Shown: in pieces, positions 11,301 to 22,318 of the stretch | Layout: the number at the start of each line of letters is the position of its first letter | Numbering within the stretch: the stretch's first letter is position 1 | Assembly (NCBI GenBank): GCA_037043015.1 | Contig: CM073329.1 | Coordinates: 8,076,648 to 8,140,647, forward strand | Direction of reading: 5' to 3' | Source of the DNA: Bryum argenteum | Taxonomy: Eukaryota > Streptophyta > Bryopsida > Bryales > Bryaceae | DNA length: 64,000 nucleotides | Notes under the pieces: generated by a model | What the model was told of the DNA's origin: nothing | Seen by the model: the letters and a program-made list of their open reading frames with translations, nothing else | Database searches by the model: none | Program-made: the position numbers and the translations under genes

Positions 11301-13033
11301 GCCAATTAGCGCACTTGGCCAAGTGCATAATTGCTTAATTGCATGTTTAATTGTGTGGATGCTTGAAGATTCCGCTTTACATGGTGTTGTGGGGCTGTCT
11401 GCTAGGACTATCCAAGCTTTTCCAACACATTTCCGTGGCAAAAGAGCAGCAAATTTTATACGACCAAACCGTTAGTGGGTTTCCCGTGACCGTTATTTTC
11501 CTAAAAATGACAACGTTGTGGCTCCACCAATGACATGCACCTGCAACAAATTAGCCAGGCGGTCTCGAATGTTGGTGAAGGGTGCCACTGGACGAGGTCC
11601 ACAACGGTCGGAATGGGTACAATGGTTGTACACACGATTGTTGGAGTCATTTGACATGTACCGCAAATCTAGGGTAAAGTTTTCTTCCAAACTCTTAGGA
11701 GAGTTGGCAATGTCAATTCTTGTATCCCCTGATTCCATTTACCATGCCGAATCTAAAGACTCCAAAGATGATGAACTTGTAATTAAAAAAGATTACTAAC
11801 TCATGGATCCAACAATTTATGGATGTCCATAATGTAGTTCTTTTTATCACAACGGGGTCGATTATTGCTTAGCAATGCTAAAGAGATCCAAATTCAGAAG
11901 ATGGTTGCATACCATCCAGGGTTGCTCCATAGAGGTTCCCAAACTGGAGAGTTTGATGAAAACTTAATGGAAAACGTTGGTGAGATACACTTTGTCATCA
12001 ATATAGACAACGGTAAATCATTGGAATTAAGGGGCGATTCTACCGTTAAATATGCAGATGTTGTGGTTGGGGAGTCCATGACTTTGATTGTGCAAATCTC
12101 TAGGGGGCGGTGATCAATGATCAAAGCGCCTATACTCATTTTTACAGACTCTAATCGTACCTATCTGATTAGAGGTGTCAATGATAACAATCCTAGTGTT
12201 TGTTATTGAACAAGTCCCAAAGGTTGGATAGACACCACCTTAATTCCGGAATTCTTTCTGGAACCCTGTGCTTACGAGCCGGACCTACATCAACGTACTA
12301 AATTGGTGTGGTTAGATAATTGTTCTGGCCATAATAGCACCCCTACGCTAGAAGCCTTTTTGACAGAAAAAAATACAATCCTCAAATTCTTGCCTCCATG
12401 TTGCACAGATTTGTGTCAACTTGTCGACACATTTGTCATTTCCAAGATAAAGGATGCATGGAGCTCAAGTATCTAAACAACAACTTATGGCACTCATATC
12501 AATTTTGCAAGTGAAAATGAACATTGTAATTGAAGCACAAAGCGACAGTGGTCAATTGTGGATGGAACATGTAGAATTTTAGTTCTTTGAACAATTCTAC
12601 AAAAAAGAAGAATTCTTTTTGCAATGGGAGTGAAATACACTATGATGTGGTTCCAATGCCTTTTACGGATTGCAATTCCGATCATTTTTTAGTATATAGG
12701 CACATTTCGAAGTTTTTCAAAAACTGCCTTCAAATGCAATTCGAATTATTTCGGTACCCGACTGTACAGTACATTCTACTTCCATGGTGAACCCCATACC
12801 CTTGTTATACTATTCTGATGGTAATTGTACATCTTGAATTGCATACCTTCCATTGCTGATCATGAGCATGTAAGGCGCAACATTCAAGGGTGGCTATGTT
12901 GTAGACCTACGGTTGCTATGCCACAGCACATTTCAAGGATTCTAGTAATCATCCATCTGTTGCCCATGGAAGTTCGATCGGTAGCCCTCAATTGCTGGTA
13001 TGGAGGATATTTTGGCTGGAAGTAAATACTTAA

Positions 13034-13284
13034 CCCCTAAACGACCACAACCACCGATTCGGCTTTTACTGTCAAGGCCAAAAAAAATTTACAGTCAACT
13101 TCAAATGTTATGATCTCACATCCTGTGATGATCCAACGGTTGAACATTTTCACAATACTACCTATGGTAGTCTACTTCAAGATCCTACGGTTGAAATTGT
13201 CAAAAATTTCCAAAAGTGTTGGACGTACCCGCATTAGTACATACTGGTCAGTGTTGGGATTTCAAGCTCCCAAAACATTAGAGG
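13034..13284. mobile_element. TTAA-flanked MITE, family B (251 bp, piggyBac-like)
   Basis: It starts CCCCTAAACGACCACAACC after TTAA at 13030-13033 and ends ACATTAGAGG before TTAA at 13285-13288, with one change in the terminal GGGG. It is the inverted counterpart of 3849-4108. Confidence 0.8.
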
Positions 13285-13288
13285 TTAA

Positions 13289-14119
13289 GCTACATGCATC
13301 CAATGACTTGATCAATGTCTTTTCTGAAGTCACATCTCTATTTTTTTGTGACTTTTCCTGATTTGTAGCTGGTATGGAGACTTGATTTAGATCTAATGAG
13401 TAGTAGTAAAATGGATACTCAATCAAAGGACTACAATATAAGTTTGATGAAGAGATTAGTCCATGCACAAAGGATTGGATAAGGAATCCATGATCCCACT
13501 TGCTAATAAAACAGTCCTTTGCCTTACAAGACTCAGTCTGTAAGTACATCCTTCAAGTGTACGGTACGAACTCATCCCGGCTCGAAACGCCATCCCTTTG
13601 ATTTCACGCAAACCTGCCAGAGTCAAATTCGTAGACAAGTTGTCGGGGAAAAGCAGCAACGACGTGTGAATGCATTTGCACTTGGTGGCTGGCTTTTGCG
13701 TTCATACAAGAGCAGGTTTCCTTTTCCGTCTATGTTATAGGTGAGACCTGGAGCTCTTTTTTACTCTCATATGACATCTGTATCCAAACTGAAATGGAAT
13801 CTCGTGCTCATTGTAGGCTGCCATCCCATTCTAAGAATTTCAAACACTCTTTAATTTGATTTTATTTCCATGCAAGAAGATACTCGCTTATTTGATGCTA
13901 CTTCTAGACTTCATTAGTCAGAAGCAGCTCACTGGAGGCTCCCATGATGGCTTTGTAGATATAGATATAGATATAGAAACTCCGGTCCCTTTCTAAGTGG
14001 CCGGCGTGAATGATGTGTCCCTTCGTAATGCTTATACCTCGATGGCCACCAGACAAGGGGAAATTGGAACAGTACTATTTCCCCCAGTCGAAGGTGGACA
14101 CTATAAGTACGCTAGTTTC
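13289..14119. other. intergenic, no gene recognised
   Basis: No frame resembles a known family. A short GATATA run lies at about 13960. Confidence 0.4.
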
Positions 14120-14315
14120 TAGCTGGTTACTAGTGCCTTGAAGATACTTGATGTAATATCCCCCCAAAAGGTTTTGAGGTACCCATACAACAAGGTCCAA
14201 GAACCCCCCACAATATTTTAGTGGTGAGCACCATGCCGGCATGGGGAATAGAACCCACGATCTCCTCATTGGGGGCCATGAGCCCTAATCACCAAGCTAA
14301 GGCTTGTGGTGCCTA
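14120..14315 (-). repeat. possible tRNA-derived SINE
   Basis: Read on the minus strand, TTAGCTTGGTGATTAGGG (about 14283-14300) resembles a pol III box A. About 40 bases downstream GGTTCTATTCC (14245-14255) resembles box B (consensus GGTTCGANTCC). The order and spacing fit a tRNA-derived SINE head. No intact tRNA cloverleaf is evident, and I could not define the tail or the target duplication. Confidence 0.35.
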
Positions 14316-14421
14316 ATGGCTTTGTATACAATATTGTTCAGAAAAACACATTATGGAGCCCGGAAAAGAAAAATTCCAAACGGTGTTTTGAGGTTGGAGA
14401 GTATAAAGTGGTATAGAGTAA

Positions 14422-14993
14422 CCCCTAAACGTCCACTTTTTATGAAAAACCCACAGTTTTTGGAAAGCTTGGTACACGGAAATAAAAGTAAGTTATTGAA
14501 ATCTCAACTATACAATCTTGTAGTACAGTCAAATTTAGATTCATGCTGCCTTACACATTGCAAGATCGTAATGTATTTGTACTAAAAAATGATCATGAAA
14601 TTTCAGAGTTTTTACTTCAAAGTGGAGATACTATCAACAATCTAGTTGCACTAAAAATCTCACCAATAAGAATGTTGTTTAACTTCATTGTAAAAACACT
14701 CTTGAACACAAAAAACCACTAAGAAAAATCTCTTGCAAGGCTCAAATCATAGCCTTGCAATAATGAAAATCGCCTCATATTTTACAAAGGAAGAGTGGTC
14801 CAAACCGAAACCTCTTGCACTAAAGTCCATATCGTGTTTCCAAAACATATTGGATGACACTAAAATTTCTAGACTTGCATTGTACCTAATTCAGAGAATA
14901 AAATTGAAGTCCAACGGTAGATATAGAAGATTAAACTCCTCAAAGACCATACATTCTTTGGATTCAGCTTCAGGACTGAAGAACGATAAGGGG
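14422..14993. mobile_element. MITE, family C, older copy (572 bp, piggyBac-like)
   Basis: It starts CCCCTAAACGTCCACTTTTT and ends GATAAGGGG. Its interior follows the family C elements at 43550 and 44671 (CTCAAC.(A/G)TACAA.CTTGTA, TGCAAGATCGTAA and a late AACGGTAGAT.AG.AGA phrase) with many differences and deletions. The flanks are GTAA and TTGA instead of TTAA, consistent with an old insertion. Confidence 0.65.
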
Positions 14994-14997
14994 TTGA

Positions 14998-15002
<5 letters not shown>

Positions 15003-15079
<77 letters not shown>
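15003..15079. repeat. (TA)n microsatellite
   Basis: An almost pure alternating TA run of about 75 bases begins just after the family C element ends. The Tyr-Ile repeat frame across it is an artefact. Confidence 0.9.
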
Positions 15080-15080
<1 letters not shown>

Positions 15081-15083
<3 letters not shown>

Positions 15084-15903
15084 TGGGTTATAACACCAAT
15101 CGTGGCACTACTAACCTATGGGATACTAAAGTTTGACATTATACTAAAAAAAAGATATCTATTGGAAATATTGTATTCTATTGTCTATTTGTCTTTCTTG
15201 GAAATATGATCCTTAGGATTTGCCCCCAAACATGCGAATTAGACATTCATAGACAATGTATAGCATGGCACAAAGAAATAATTGTGAATGTGAACAAGGT
15301 CATCGGACTAAAGACATAAGTTAATGGGGGCATGCAATCGTTACAAAGGCCCCCATTCACATAAGTACATGAGCACCAAGACTTTGTATCCATAAAAAGA
15401 CATATTCCTGCACTTCTTATGGCGCCAACGCGTGGGAAGTTTTGCACGAAACACGAAAACAGTACAGACCCAAAAACACACGATTCTCACCGAATTCCGA
15501 AAGATGCTCGTAGTCTGCTCAACATTGTTTTTCTAGTCGGTTTCACTATTTTGGCTGACCCTAAGTTGACAGTATTCAACCCCACAATTTGGTCAAGTGT
15601 GAATTTCCCATAATATGCCCCACATCCTATGTACAGACTTAAGCAGGGGCATCCTACAGACTTGGCCCCCGGCTAAATTTATTAACAAATATCCACATGT
15701 GCACATGTATAGTTTTTACCACATGCTTCAAATGCTGAAGTCCTTACAGACACACATGGTGATTTTCTACAGTTCAGAAGACTCTTTTCCATGAAAATTT
15801 CCAACTGAATATTAATTGAATATGAACATTTTGAATTTTTTTAGAGAACAGTATGATCACTTTCTGTTATAAAATGTTGACTGCTGCTGAAAATTTCTAA
15901 ATG
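15081..15903. other. intergenic, no gene recognised
   Basis: Short frames only, with no recognisable motif. Confidence 0.4.
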
Positions 15904-16578
15904 CCATATATATAGGGATGCTTTGTATGGTGAGTCAAGCTGAGCATGGGGCCGAAGGAGAGCAAAAAATCTTTCAATGTGATTGGTCCATTAAGGTGGA
16001 GGTACCCATACCGGACAAGTTAAGGCGATTGGCACAGTAACAGTAAGATTACAAGCTGGGAGAAATTTTTTGAAGGAAGTGAAATAAGGTTCATGAAGAA
16101 TGAGCATTTTTGGATTTTTTTTTTGCAAAATTGAAATTACTACAATTTTTTAAGGTGAAAAGTTGATCCAAATGGGTAACCAACATGTAGCTTCACCAAT
16201 AACCGATAACATGAAGAGCAATTCTCGAACACAGTCTACTAATACCCGTGATAGGAGATCATTAATTTCAGCTAACATTACTCCCTGGTAATTGGAAATA
16301 AGGGAACTAAGCAGTAACCTTCATGCGAGCAAGGAGTGGCTCACAGCCTGCGCTGTCAGTGAGTTCACCAATATTAAAAAAAATTGTCCACATTCAGTCA
16401 TGACATGTGCAACATCCGGAAAGCCTATATGCTCAGCATGGGGGGCCTCTCGGGTATGGGTACCTCCACCTTACTTGTAGTTCAAAAAGTAAACCAATCA
16501 CGTTGGGAGGATTTTTGCTCTCGATCAGCCCTTAATATGGCTTGACTCCCCATGTAAAGCGTCTCATTCATATATGTG
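15904..16578. mobile_element. inverted-repeat element, about 675 bp, unclassified
   Basis: The left arm (about 15904-16010) contains GCTTTGTATGGTGAGTCAAGC, GAGAGCAAAAAATC, TGATTGGT and AAGGTGGAGGTACCCATAC. The reverse complement of all four occurs in the same order at about 16450-16578, with differences. The arms are about 110-130 bp, the interior is non-coding, and no clear target duplication was seen. Confidence 0.5.
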
Positions 16579-16651
16579 ACGCTGTGTGGGGGGGGGGGGG
16601 GGGAAGAATGCATTGTTCTGGCGCTCCTTGATATGTGCAATTTGTGGTACT

Positions 16652-17178
16652 GTAGGTTAGGGGCCGGTTCGACACTTCTTTGTTGAATAATTAATTAAAG
16701 TGAAAAATTTGCATTCGACTAAAAAAAGTTTTTTTTTTTTTTTTTTTTTTTCGACTTTTGTTTAATTTTTTTTAAAAAATCGGTTGGAATTAAAAATACC
16801 GGTAAATTTAAACATGATTCATAATAGGAAGAATCCGAATACTGCATGAAAAGGTGTAAGGAGGCCCATGCCTGAATTTAATACAGAACCACAATGGTAG
16901 AATTTATTATTCCACAACCTGGCTCGTACCAGTATAGATTGACGCTTCATGCTTAGCAGTTGCATGCATTTTAGTGTAAGAAGTATTCTTAACTTTATTT
17001 GACCTTCTTGATTTTAAAATATTTTGACATCATTGATATATAATTCGGTGATTTTAATTTATTTCATCAAATGATTACTGTATTTTAGATTGATTCCGGC
17101 ATTACTAAGTAATAATTTCAAATAAAATTCAGCTTAGAATTTTTGAATTATTTAGTGTCGAACCGGCCACTAACCTAC
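16652..17178. mobile_element. MITE with GTAGGTTAG(G/T)GGCCGGTTCGACAC ends (527 bp)
   Basis: The left end reads GTAGGTTAGGGGCCGGTTC and the right end is its reverse complement over about 26 bases with one mismatch. The GGGCCGGTT-type end and nearby TTA/TAA recall PIF/Harbinger (Tourist-like) MITEs, but TTA on the left faces TAA on the right, so the exact boundary is unsettled. A run of about 24 T lies inside at about 16728. A G-homopolymer at about 16588-16602 lies just outside. Confidence 0.55.
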
Positions 17179-18380
17179 GGTAATATGGTATGTTTCTTAC
17201 AACTGTATGCCTCATAGTCTTACAGGGTTTTACACTATGGACTAAGGGTCATGACTATGGAATTCTAAAATGTGTGATAGGGGGGTAAAGTGCTCTTGAT
17301 CCCATTTGGCTTCACACTACCTCGAAAAATGAAGAATGAGTATTATTTTTGAGGTTCTCAAATTTGCTAAGTTTTCCCAAGTGGATAATATTTTCAAGTC
17401 CTCCTAGATGATAGTTGAGTCGAAGCAAATGCCTCGACTCGACTATGAAATGAGAAGCGTCCGATCTAACTGCACTTGGGACATAGCTCATACTTGAGAA
17501 GCGATGGTATAGTGAAAATTAAGAGAAGGCCAAAGGCTGCCATGTGAAGCTCTTTCTAAAATGAATTTAAAATATAATAAATGAGTGATTGTGATATTTT
17601 GCCCAAGAGCCCTCAGAATTTGGTATTCTTCTTTGTTATACAATTTCCAGTTTCTAAGAAATGATATATCAAGCACACAAAGTGAAATTGAATGAGCATC
17701 ATGTGATGTTGGTATTACAGAATGATATGATTCAACGGAGAGTACAAGACGTGGGTTGTTAGGTGAGTGGCTTTTTGTTTGTATGTGCATGGCCGGTGCA
17801 CCAGGAATTTATTTACCATATAAATAATAAAAGCTTCATGGCTTGATTGATACCTTACTCCAAAAAAATAAAAACAAAAAAAAAAAAAATCATAAGAATT
17901 GAAGGCCTCATGGAGGATAAGCAAGGTGTCCTTATATCTACAATTTAAACAGTCTATGCAAAGATCAATAAAATTTCTTTGGCTATTACCTGAATTTATA
18001 TTACTATTTGAAGTACTTGATTTCACTTTAATTGGTGCTTAAAATAGTAATTTGAGATGAAATACATAACAAGTTAGGGTACAACATCGTCAAATCTTAA
18101 AAATTGATGAATTTGTATTTATTATTGAGTATGTATCATAATATAGTTTCAAGATCACTATATACAACTCTAACACCTCGGTCTTTGCCCATCAATTTCT
18201 ATTTAATCCCACATTTTATCCTAAGTAAATCTCAAGATTTTTTTTAAATTTTTTTTTTTTTGAGGGTTATACTATAATCATATAAAGTTTTTCAGTTTTC
18301 TACTTTTGAATTACTTTGTTTTTGTGTAAACAACTCCGTAAATCCATATTTTTCAATCTGCAAGTTATATCATTCGATGA
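17179..18380. other. intergenic, no gene recognised
   Basis: AT-rich; only short overlapping frames on both strands. Confidence 0.4.
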
Positions 18381-18788
18381 TCACATAACTATGTTCACAT
18401 CTTGGACAAGGAGGAGGTCTTGCAACCATTGTGGTAACCCAACTGCTATTCCATTCACTTGAATGGGTATCCCAACTGGTATTCCATTCACATACATATG
18501 TATCTCATGTGATATTCCATGTGAATTTATAGGTATCCCAATTGTTGTTTCATCCGCTTCTATAGGTCTCTCAACCGCTATTTCATCTGCATGCACAGTG
18601 GTTTCAATTACAACTTGTTCCTTCAACGTCGATTGCCTTGCCATCTCTGCTACATGTGTTTGTTGTCCTCTTCTTCTAGCTCGTTCTTCATGTGAGGTCA
18701 AAGTTGGTTGAACCCGTGCTTGTCGTGCTCTTCTTCTAACTTTTTCTCCACGTAAGGTCAAAGTTGGTCTTCGACGTCGACGAGCCAT
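18381..18788 (-). CDS. hypothetical protein with basic N-terminus and short internal repeats
   Basis: An ATG-started minus-strand frame of 135 codons. Residues 1-50 are very basic with two approximate copies of RRRRPTLTLRGEKVRRRARQ / QPTLTSHEERARRRGQQ. Residues about 70-125 repeat a GIPI.(V/S).GI-like unit about four times, matching an imperfect repeat of about 40-45 bp in the DNA. I do not recognise a family. The repeats may keep the frame open by chance, so this may not be a gene; no neighbour supports a role. Confidence 0.25.
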   Translation of the reverse strand: MARRRRRPTLTLRGEKVRRRARQARVQPTLTSHEERARRRGQQTHVAEMARQSTLKEQVVIETTVHADEIAVERPIEADETTIGIPINSHGISHEIHMYVNGIPVGIPIQVNGIAVGLPQWLQDLLLVQDVNIVM

Positions 18789-20419
18789 GTTGAATGCAAT
18801 ATTTAATGAACTTGATTCAAAACAATCAAATGAGATTTATTATAATGATCTTCCTAGTATTTACATATGGAGATTTTCTTTCACTTTAAGGTTTTTTACT
18901 TTATTTTTAGATGTATTACTTTGTACTTTTATGTTATTTTAAATATATTATTTTGTACATTTACTTTATTTAAAATATATTATTTGTACTTTTACTTTAT
19001 TTTTTATCATCTAATTTCCTTACATGACTATTTTTTAAATGCACTTCTCTAGATTCTACTTTTTCCTGATTTGATGTTTTCACTTTTGATTTTGATTTTT
19101 AAGAGTCAAAGATAAATTTAGAATTCTTCACCACTCATCTATGTATCAAAACTATGGCTACAAGAAATTAGTTGCCTTTTAGTTGCCATATTGTGAATTT
19201 ATAACCTAAAAGTATAAAATTATTAAGGCTAAAATTTTAGTGAGTTTATATAGCTCACGAGGATTTTGGAAACATGTTATTTTGCATGAGAAAACTGGGA
19301 CCCACCAATTGCGAATGGTTGTAAAGACAAAGAACTGCAAATGCTCTAATACAATAAATCTTTAAGAGAAGAAATTTAAAATACATGTTGGTTCATGTCT
19401 TCAATATTTCTCAACTCCTTCTCGGAATTTCATACCATATGCTCATTCTCAATAAACTTGAATGTCAATGCAACCCTTTCCATATTGTAGCTAAATAGAT
19501 TCCCCCTAGTAAAAATACTCAGCTACAAAATTTTAAATTATAACTAAATATTTGGCACGAATGTGCAAACCTTGTTGTACTCTTACAAGTACAACATGAT
19601 GAAAACTTGCAGAAGACAATCAATCAATTTTAAAACATCAACCATGATTCAAAGTTCTTTGGGCCGTACGCGAAGTTTTTCCATTATAGTTGCTAAAAGC
19701 ACAAGAATGTCGGTCCCAACTAGAGGCAATTGTACTCTCTTCATGCTAAAAAGATAAGAGAAAGGAATGTAGAGCTACTCATAATAGAGAACTAGGAGTA
19801 GGTAGACCAGGTCTAATACCGGACAGGTCCTCAACCGGGCGTTAGACCAAATAATGCGCTACTCCAACAACAGCCGGGTCTATAACCGGGTCCGGTTCTC
19901 AATAGCGGACGGACGACTGTCAGTCGGCGTTTGTCGCATCCGGTCCGCGTCCCAGCACGCCAGCTACTGACGATAGCATAAGAGCGCCATCGCTAGAAAG
20001 AGAGAGATTGCGAGCTACCTTCAATTGCAGCCCCACCACATGCGATATTGCAGCATAGCAGCAACAGCACTTTCTTCCTGAGCTTCCGACTCTTTCGATG
20101 TTCTCCTCCCCGACTGAGCTTAATCGCGTGTGCATGCCTTGATAGCTTCAGTTTGTTTCGTTTCCCCATACGCCGCGTCTTTACCGATTGATTTACCTCC
20201 ACGCGCTACCCCCCCCCCCCCACCTCCGAGCTTGTCGCTGTAGTTTACAGAATACCCTCCTTATTTTCCTATATTAACCCCACCATGGACCCAGTCTTGG
20301 TGCAGGTCGGTGATCGCCCTCGAAAGCTCTTCTAAGTTGATCTTGAGGTGTACGAGTATTGATTTGATAGAGTAAGGTCGCTCTTATTCCATTTCTGCTA
20401 TAGGTTCGCAATTAAGAGA
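18789..20419. other. intergenic; AT-rich, then GC-rich segment from about 19800
   Basis: About 18790-19790 is AT-rich without recognisable genes. From about 19800 base composition shifts and CCGGGT/ACCCGG-like words repeat (19805-19950). A C-homopolymer lies at about 20211-20221. This could be the promoter and leader of the reading frame at 20420, but no signal proves it. Confidence 0.35.
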
Positions 20420-20702
20420 GTGATCGGTGATGAGTTGATCGTACCAGGGTTGAGTAGAAGGAGGGGTGTGCAAATTAAGGGAGATAATCAATATTGGGCT
20501 AAGTTCGTAGACGACGGAGGATTTGTGAGGATTCTAGTTGCATTATATTTTTTTGGGGCTGGATTATTCTTGTTGGCATCAAATACTGGAGAGCGCGAAT
20601 TCTGAGAATGCGAGGCTCGCGGAAACGAGTGCGTGGACATGCTCAACAACACCGGTTGCTGGACTTGCGCGCAGAAGGGACCGTGCGCTTCCTGGCTTTG
20701 CA
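20420..20702 (+). pseudogene. exon-like frame: hydrophobic segment then Cys-rich segment, one in-frame stop
   Basis: The frame encodes a hydrophobic stretch (FVRILVALYFFGAGLFLLAS) that could be a signal or membrane anchor. After a single TGA at about 20603 the same frame continues into a Cys-rich segment: NECVDMLNNTGCWTCAQKG and PCASWLC, with seven cysteines in about 30 residues. It ends exactly at a strong splice-donor-like CAG|GTATGG near 20702. I do not recognise the family. It may be an upstream exon of the kinase gene at 22319, or a remnant. No ATG opens the frame before the hydrophobic stretch. Confidence 0.3.
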
Positions 20703-20819
20703 GGTATGGTGCACTAAATCTGAATGGACCCATAGCCATCGCCCAACACCAATTTCCTTCTGCCAGTATCTCTCAATGCAATTTTTTACTTCAGAGTATA
20801 GCTTCGATTCTGTAGCTTC

Positions 20820-21920
20820 TTAATCCATAGCTTTCTCATTCTCGCTCTAGCTAGCTTCCGCAACTTAAAGATTTGAGTAACTGCGAACACTGCACTCCAT
20901 CTCGTTTTGGAAGATGAGTTCAGCACACACTGGGAAGCCGTTCTTGTGGGTTGATTTCTGGTTGATGTTGTTGTTCCCATTTTCGAGAGGATTTCTACGC
21001 ATTACAGAATGTGTCAATTGGATACTTTATGATGCAGATTCGAGACTTCGGAGTTTTCTTGACTGTTGGTTGATTTAGAGTTTTACAGTTAGGGTTATCG
21101 ATTGTGAACAGTATCTCTCAATGCAATTTTCTACTTCAGACCGTTTTCTGATGTGCTTGAAGCTCGCCATTTAGCTGCTTACAATAATTTGTGTGCAATT
21201 GGTTTGTACAGGAGCATCAGATGGTTTAGCTCAAACGATCGATTGCTTGGTCCTCCTACTTCCTTACATTATTGAGGTACAGTATGTACGGAAGTTGACA
21301 GTCTTTACTAAGTTCGCAGATTTCAGTAGTTTACGTTCACGATCGCAATAATCATCACAGATGTGCACGAAACAACACATGAAGATTAAAATTAGATTCT
21401 GTATGAAGTCCTTGTTGCCAAGAGCAGTCCAAAGAGGAGGTTTTATTGCGACTATGTGTCTTGTAGCATGAAGAGATGCAATTTCAATACAGTAATCACT
21501 ATGAATGAATCTCTTACGCAATATCAAAGTGGGAGGAGGCTGACTGTAGACCAAATCCCATTTGTTGTTGCAGATCATTTGTTAACTTAGCGAAATTTGG
21601 TTCACGATCGCTTCTCCTGACGAAGCTCGTAAATCCAGGGTTGAGTGAACAAGTGCAGCAAGCGAACAGTATGAACCTCCCGTAAGCCCCTGCGAGAGAC
21701 AGCATCGTGATCCCAGTTGAAGTAAGACGAGCAAGATTTCCGATACTTGCATGACTGGAAGGCACTGGGGAGTAGCGGCTCGTAATGATACTCAGGCTAT
21801 GAGAGGATTATTCAGGTTGTGGGCAATCTGAAAAAGCTATGGCGGGCGACAAGGAGCTACTCGGTACGTATGAGCTCGCCACACTGGTGGAGGACGTCGA
21901 ACCAGGCCTGCCTCCGGTCT
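20820..21920 (+). other. inverted duplicate of the sucrose transporter 5' region and first ~25 codons
   Basis: This segment matches the reverse complement of about 41220-42345 along its length. Landmarks are the AGCTTTCTCAT(T/C)CTCGCTC phrase, TTGAGTAACTGCGAACACTG, the stretch around GATCGCAATAATCATCACAG, and GGCTCGTAATGATACTCAGG. At 21840 it repeats the transporter start, MAGDKELLGTYELATLVEDV, differing by a few residues from the real gene. Similarity stops near codon 25-27 and the frame then ends. It therefore carries the transporter's upstream region, leader and start codon but no transporter. It lies about 400 bp before the kinase frame in the same direction. Confidence 0.8.
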
Positions 21921-22318
21921 TATGGTTCGGTCTTCAACGAAAACTCCATATTGATTAAGAACTTGTATCTTGAACAGGTGATCACTCTGATTAAGTACGC
22001 AACGCCCCATTCGATCTCCTGTAGGCAAATATCAGTACATTGAGGACGATTTCGTGGAGAGTGCAATATCCAAGTGATCACAACCGAGATTAACAATGTT
22101 AGTTCTTCCTAACCGGTCGAGATCAGATAACTTATTAATCTGAAACTCATCATTTCATTATTCACGCTTGCACAATTGTCATATTTAGCTCCCAGAATCT
22201 GGCATTTAAATCCTGTTTTCATTTTGTTGCAAGAAACTGAGAGGGTTTGACGTAGAACAATCTCATTTGATATAATTTGCTATTGGAGTGCTCATGTTTG
22301 TGTATTGGTGTATTGCTC

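Larger units (their letters stand above)
7828..11345. mobile_element. 3.5-kb element with ATGCAATTAAGCAATT ends, inside the transposase gene
   Basis: The left end reads ATGCAATTAAGCAATTATGC followed by ACTTGGCCA. The right end at about 11305-11345 is its reverse complement over about 30 bases. The insertion splits the pogo-like transposase gene, whose halves lie directly outside. The same terminal motif bounds a second large element at 28953-34731, and both share a subterminal phrase (CGTCAATAGCTTC) about 0.5 kb inside the left end. The target duplication is uncertain (CATG is possible). No transposase was recognised, so the superfamily is unassigned. Confidence 0.6.
7750..12764 (+). pseudogene. 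pogo-like (DDE_1) transposase gene and element right end, interrupted
   Basis: ATG 7750 opens a frame (MERDPGISRSLQQ) cut after about 25 codons by the 3.5-kb element at 7828-11345. The transposase resumes at about 11350: ARTIQAFPTHFRGKRA, then a central part near 11520-11800. About 11860-12110 contains HFVINIDNGKS (first catalytic Asp region). About 12300-12470 contains WLDNCSGHN and LPPCCTDLCQLVD, matching the second and third Asp of pogo/Tigger-type DDE_1 transposases. Frames change several times and stops occur (for example the TAG at about 11478 and TAA at 12474), so it is dead. The sequence continues to an end reading CGGTACCCGACTG at 12764 followed by TA, the expected TA target and CAGT-type pogo terminus. 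The matching left terminus was not found. Confidence 0.7.

Noticed and set aside
15003-15080. Tyr-Ile repeat protein
   Set aside because: Pure TA microsatellite; no codon constraint.
20211-20221. Poly-C run as a quadruplex regulatory site
   Set aside because: A single homopolymer without the spaced runs needed; no support for function.
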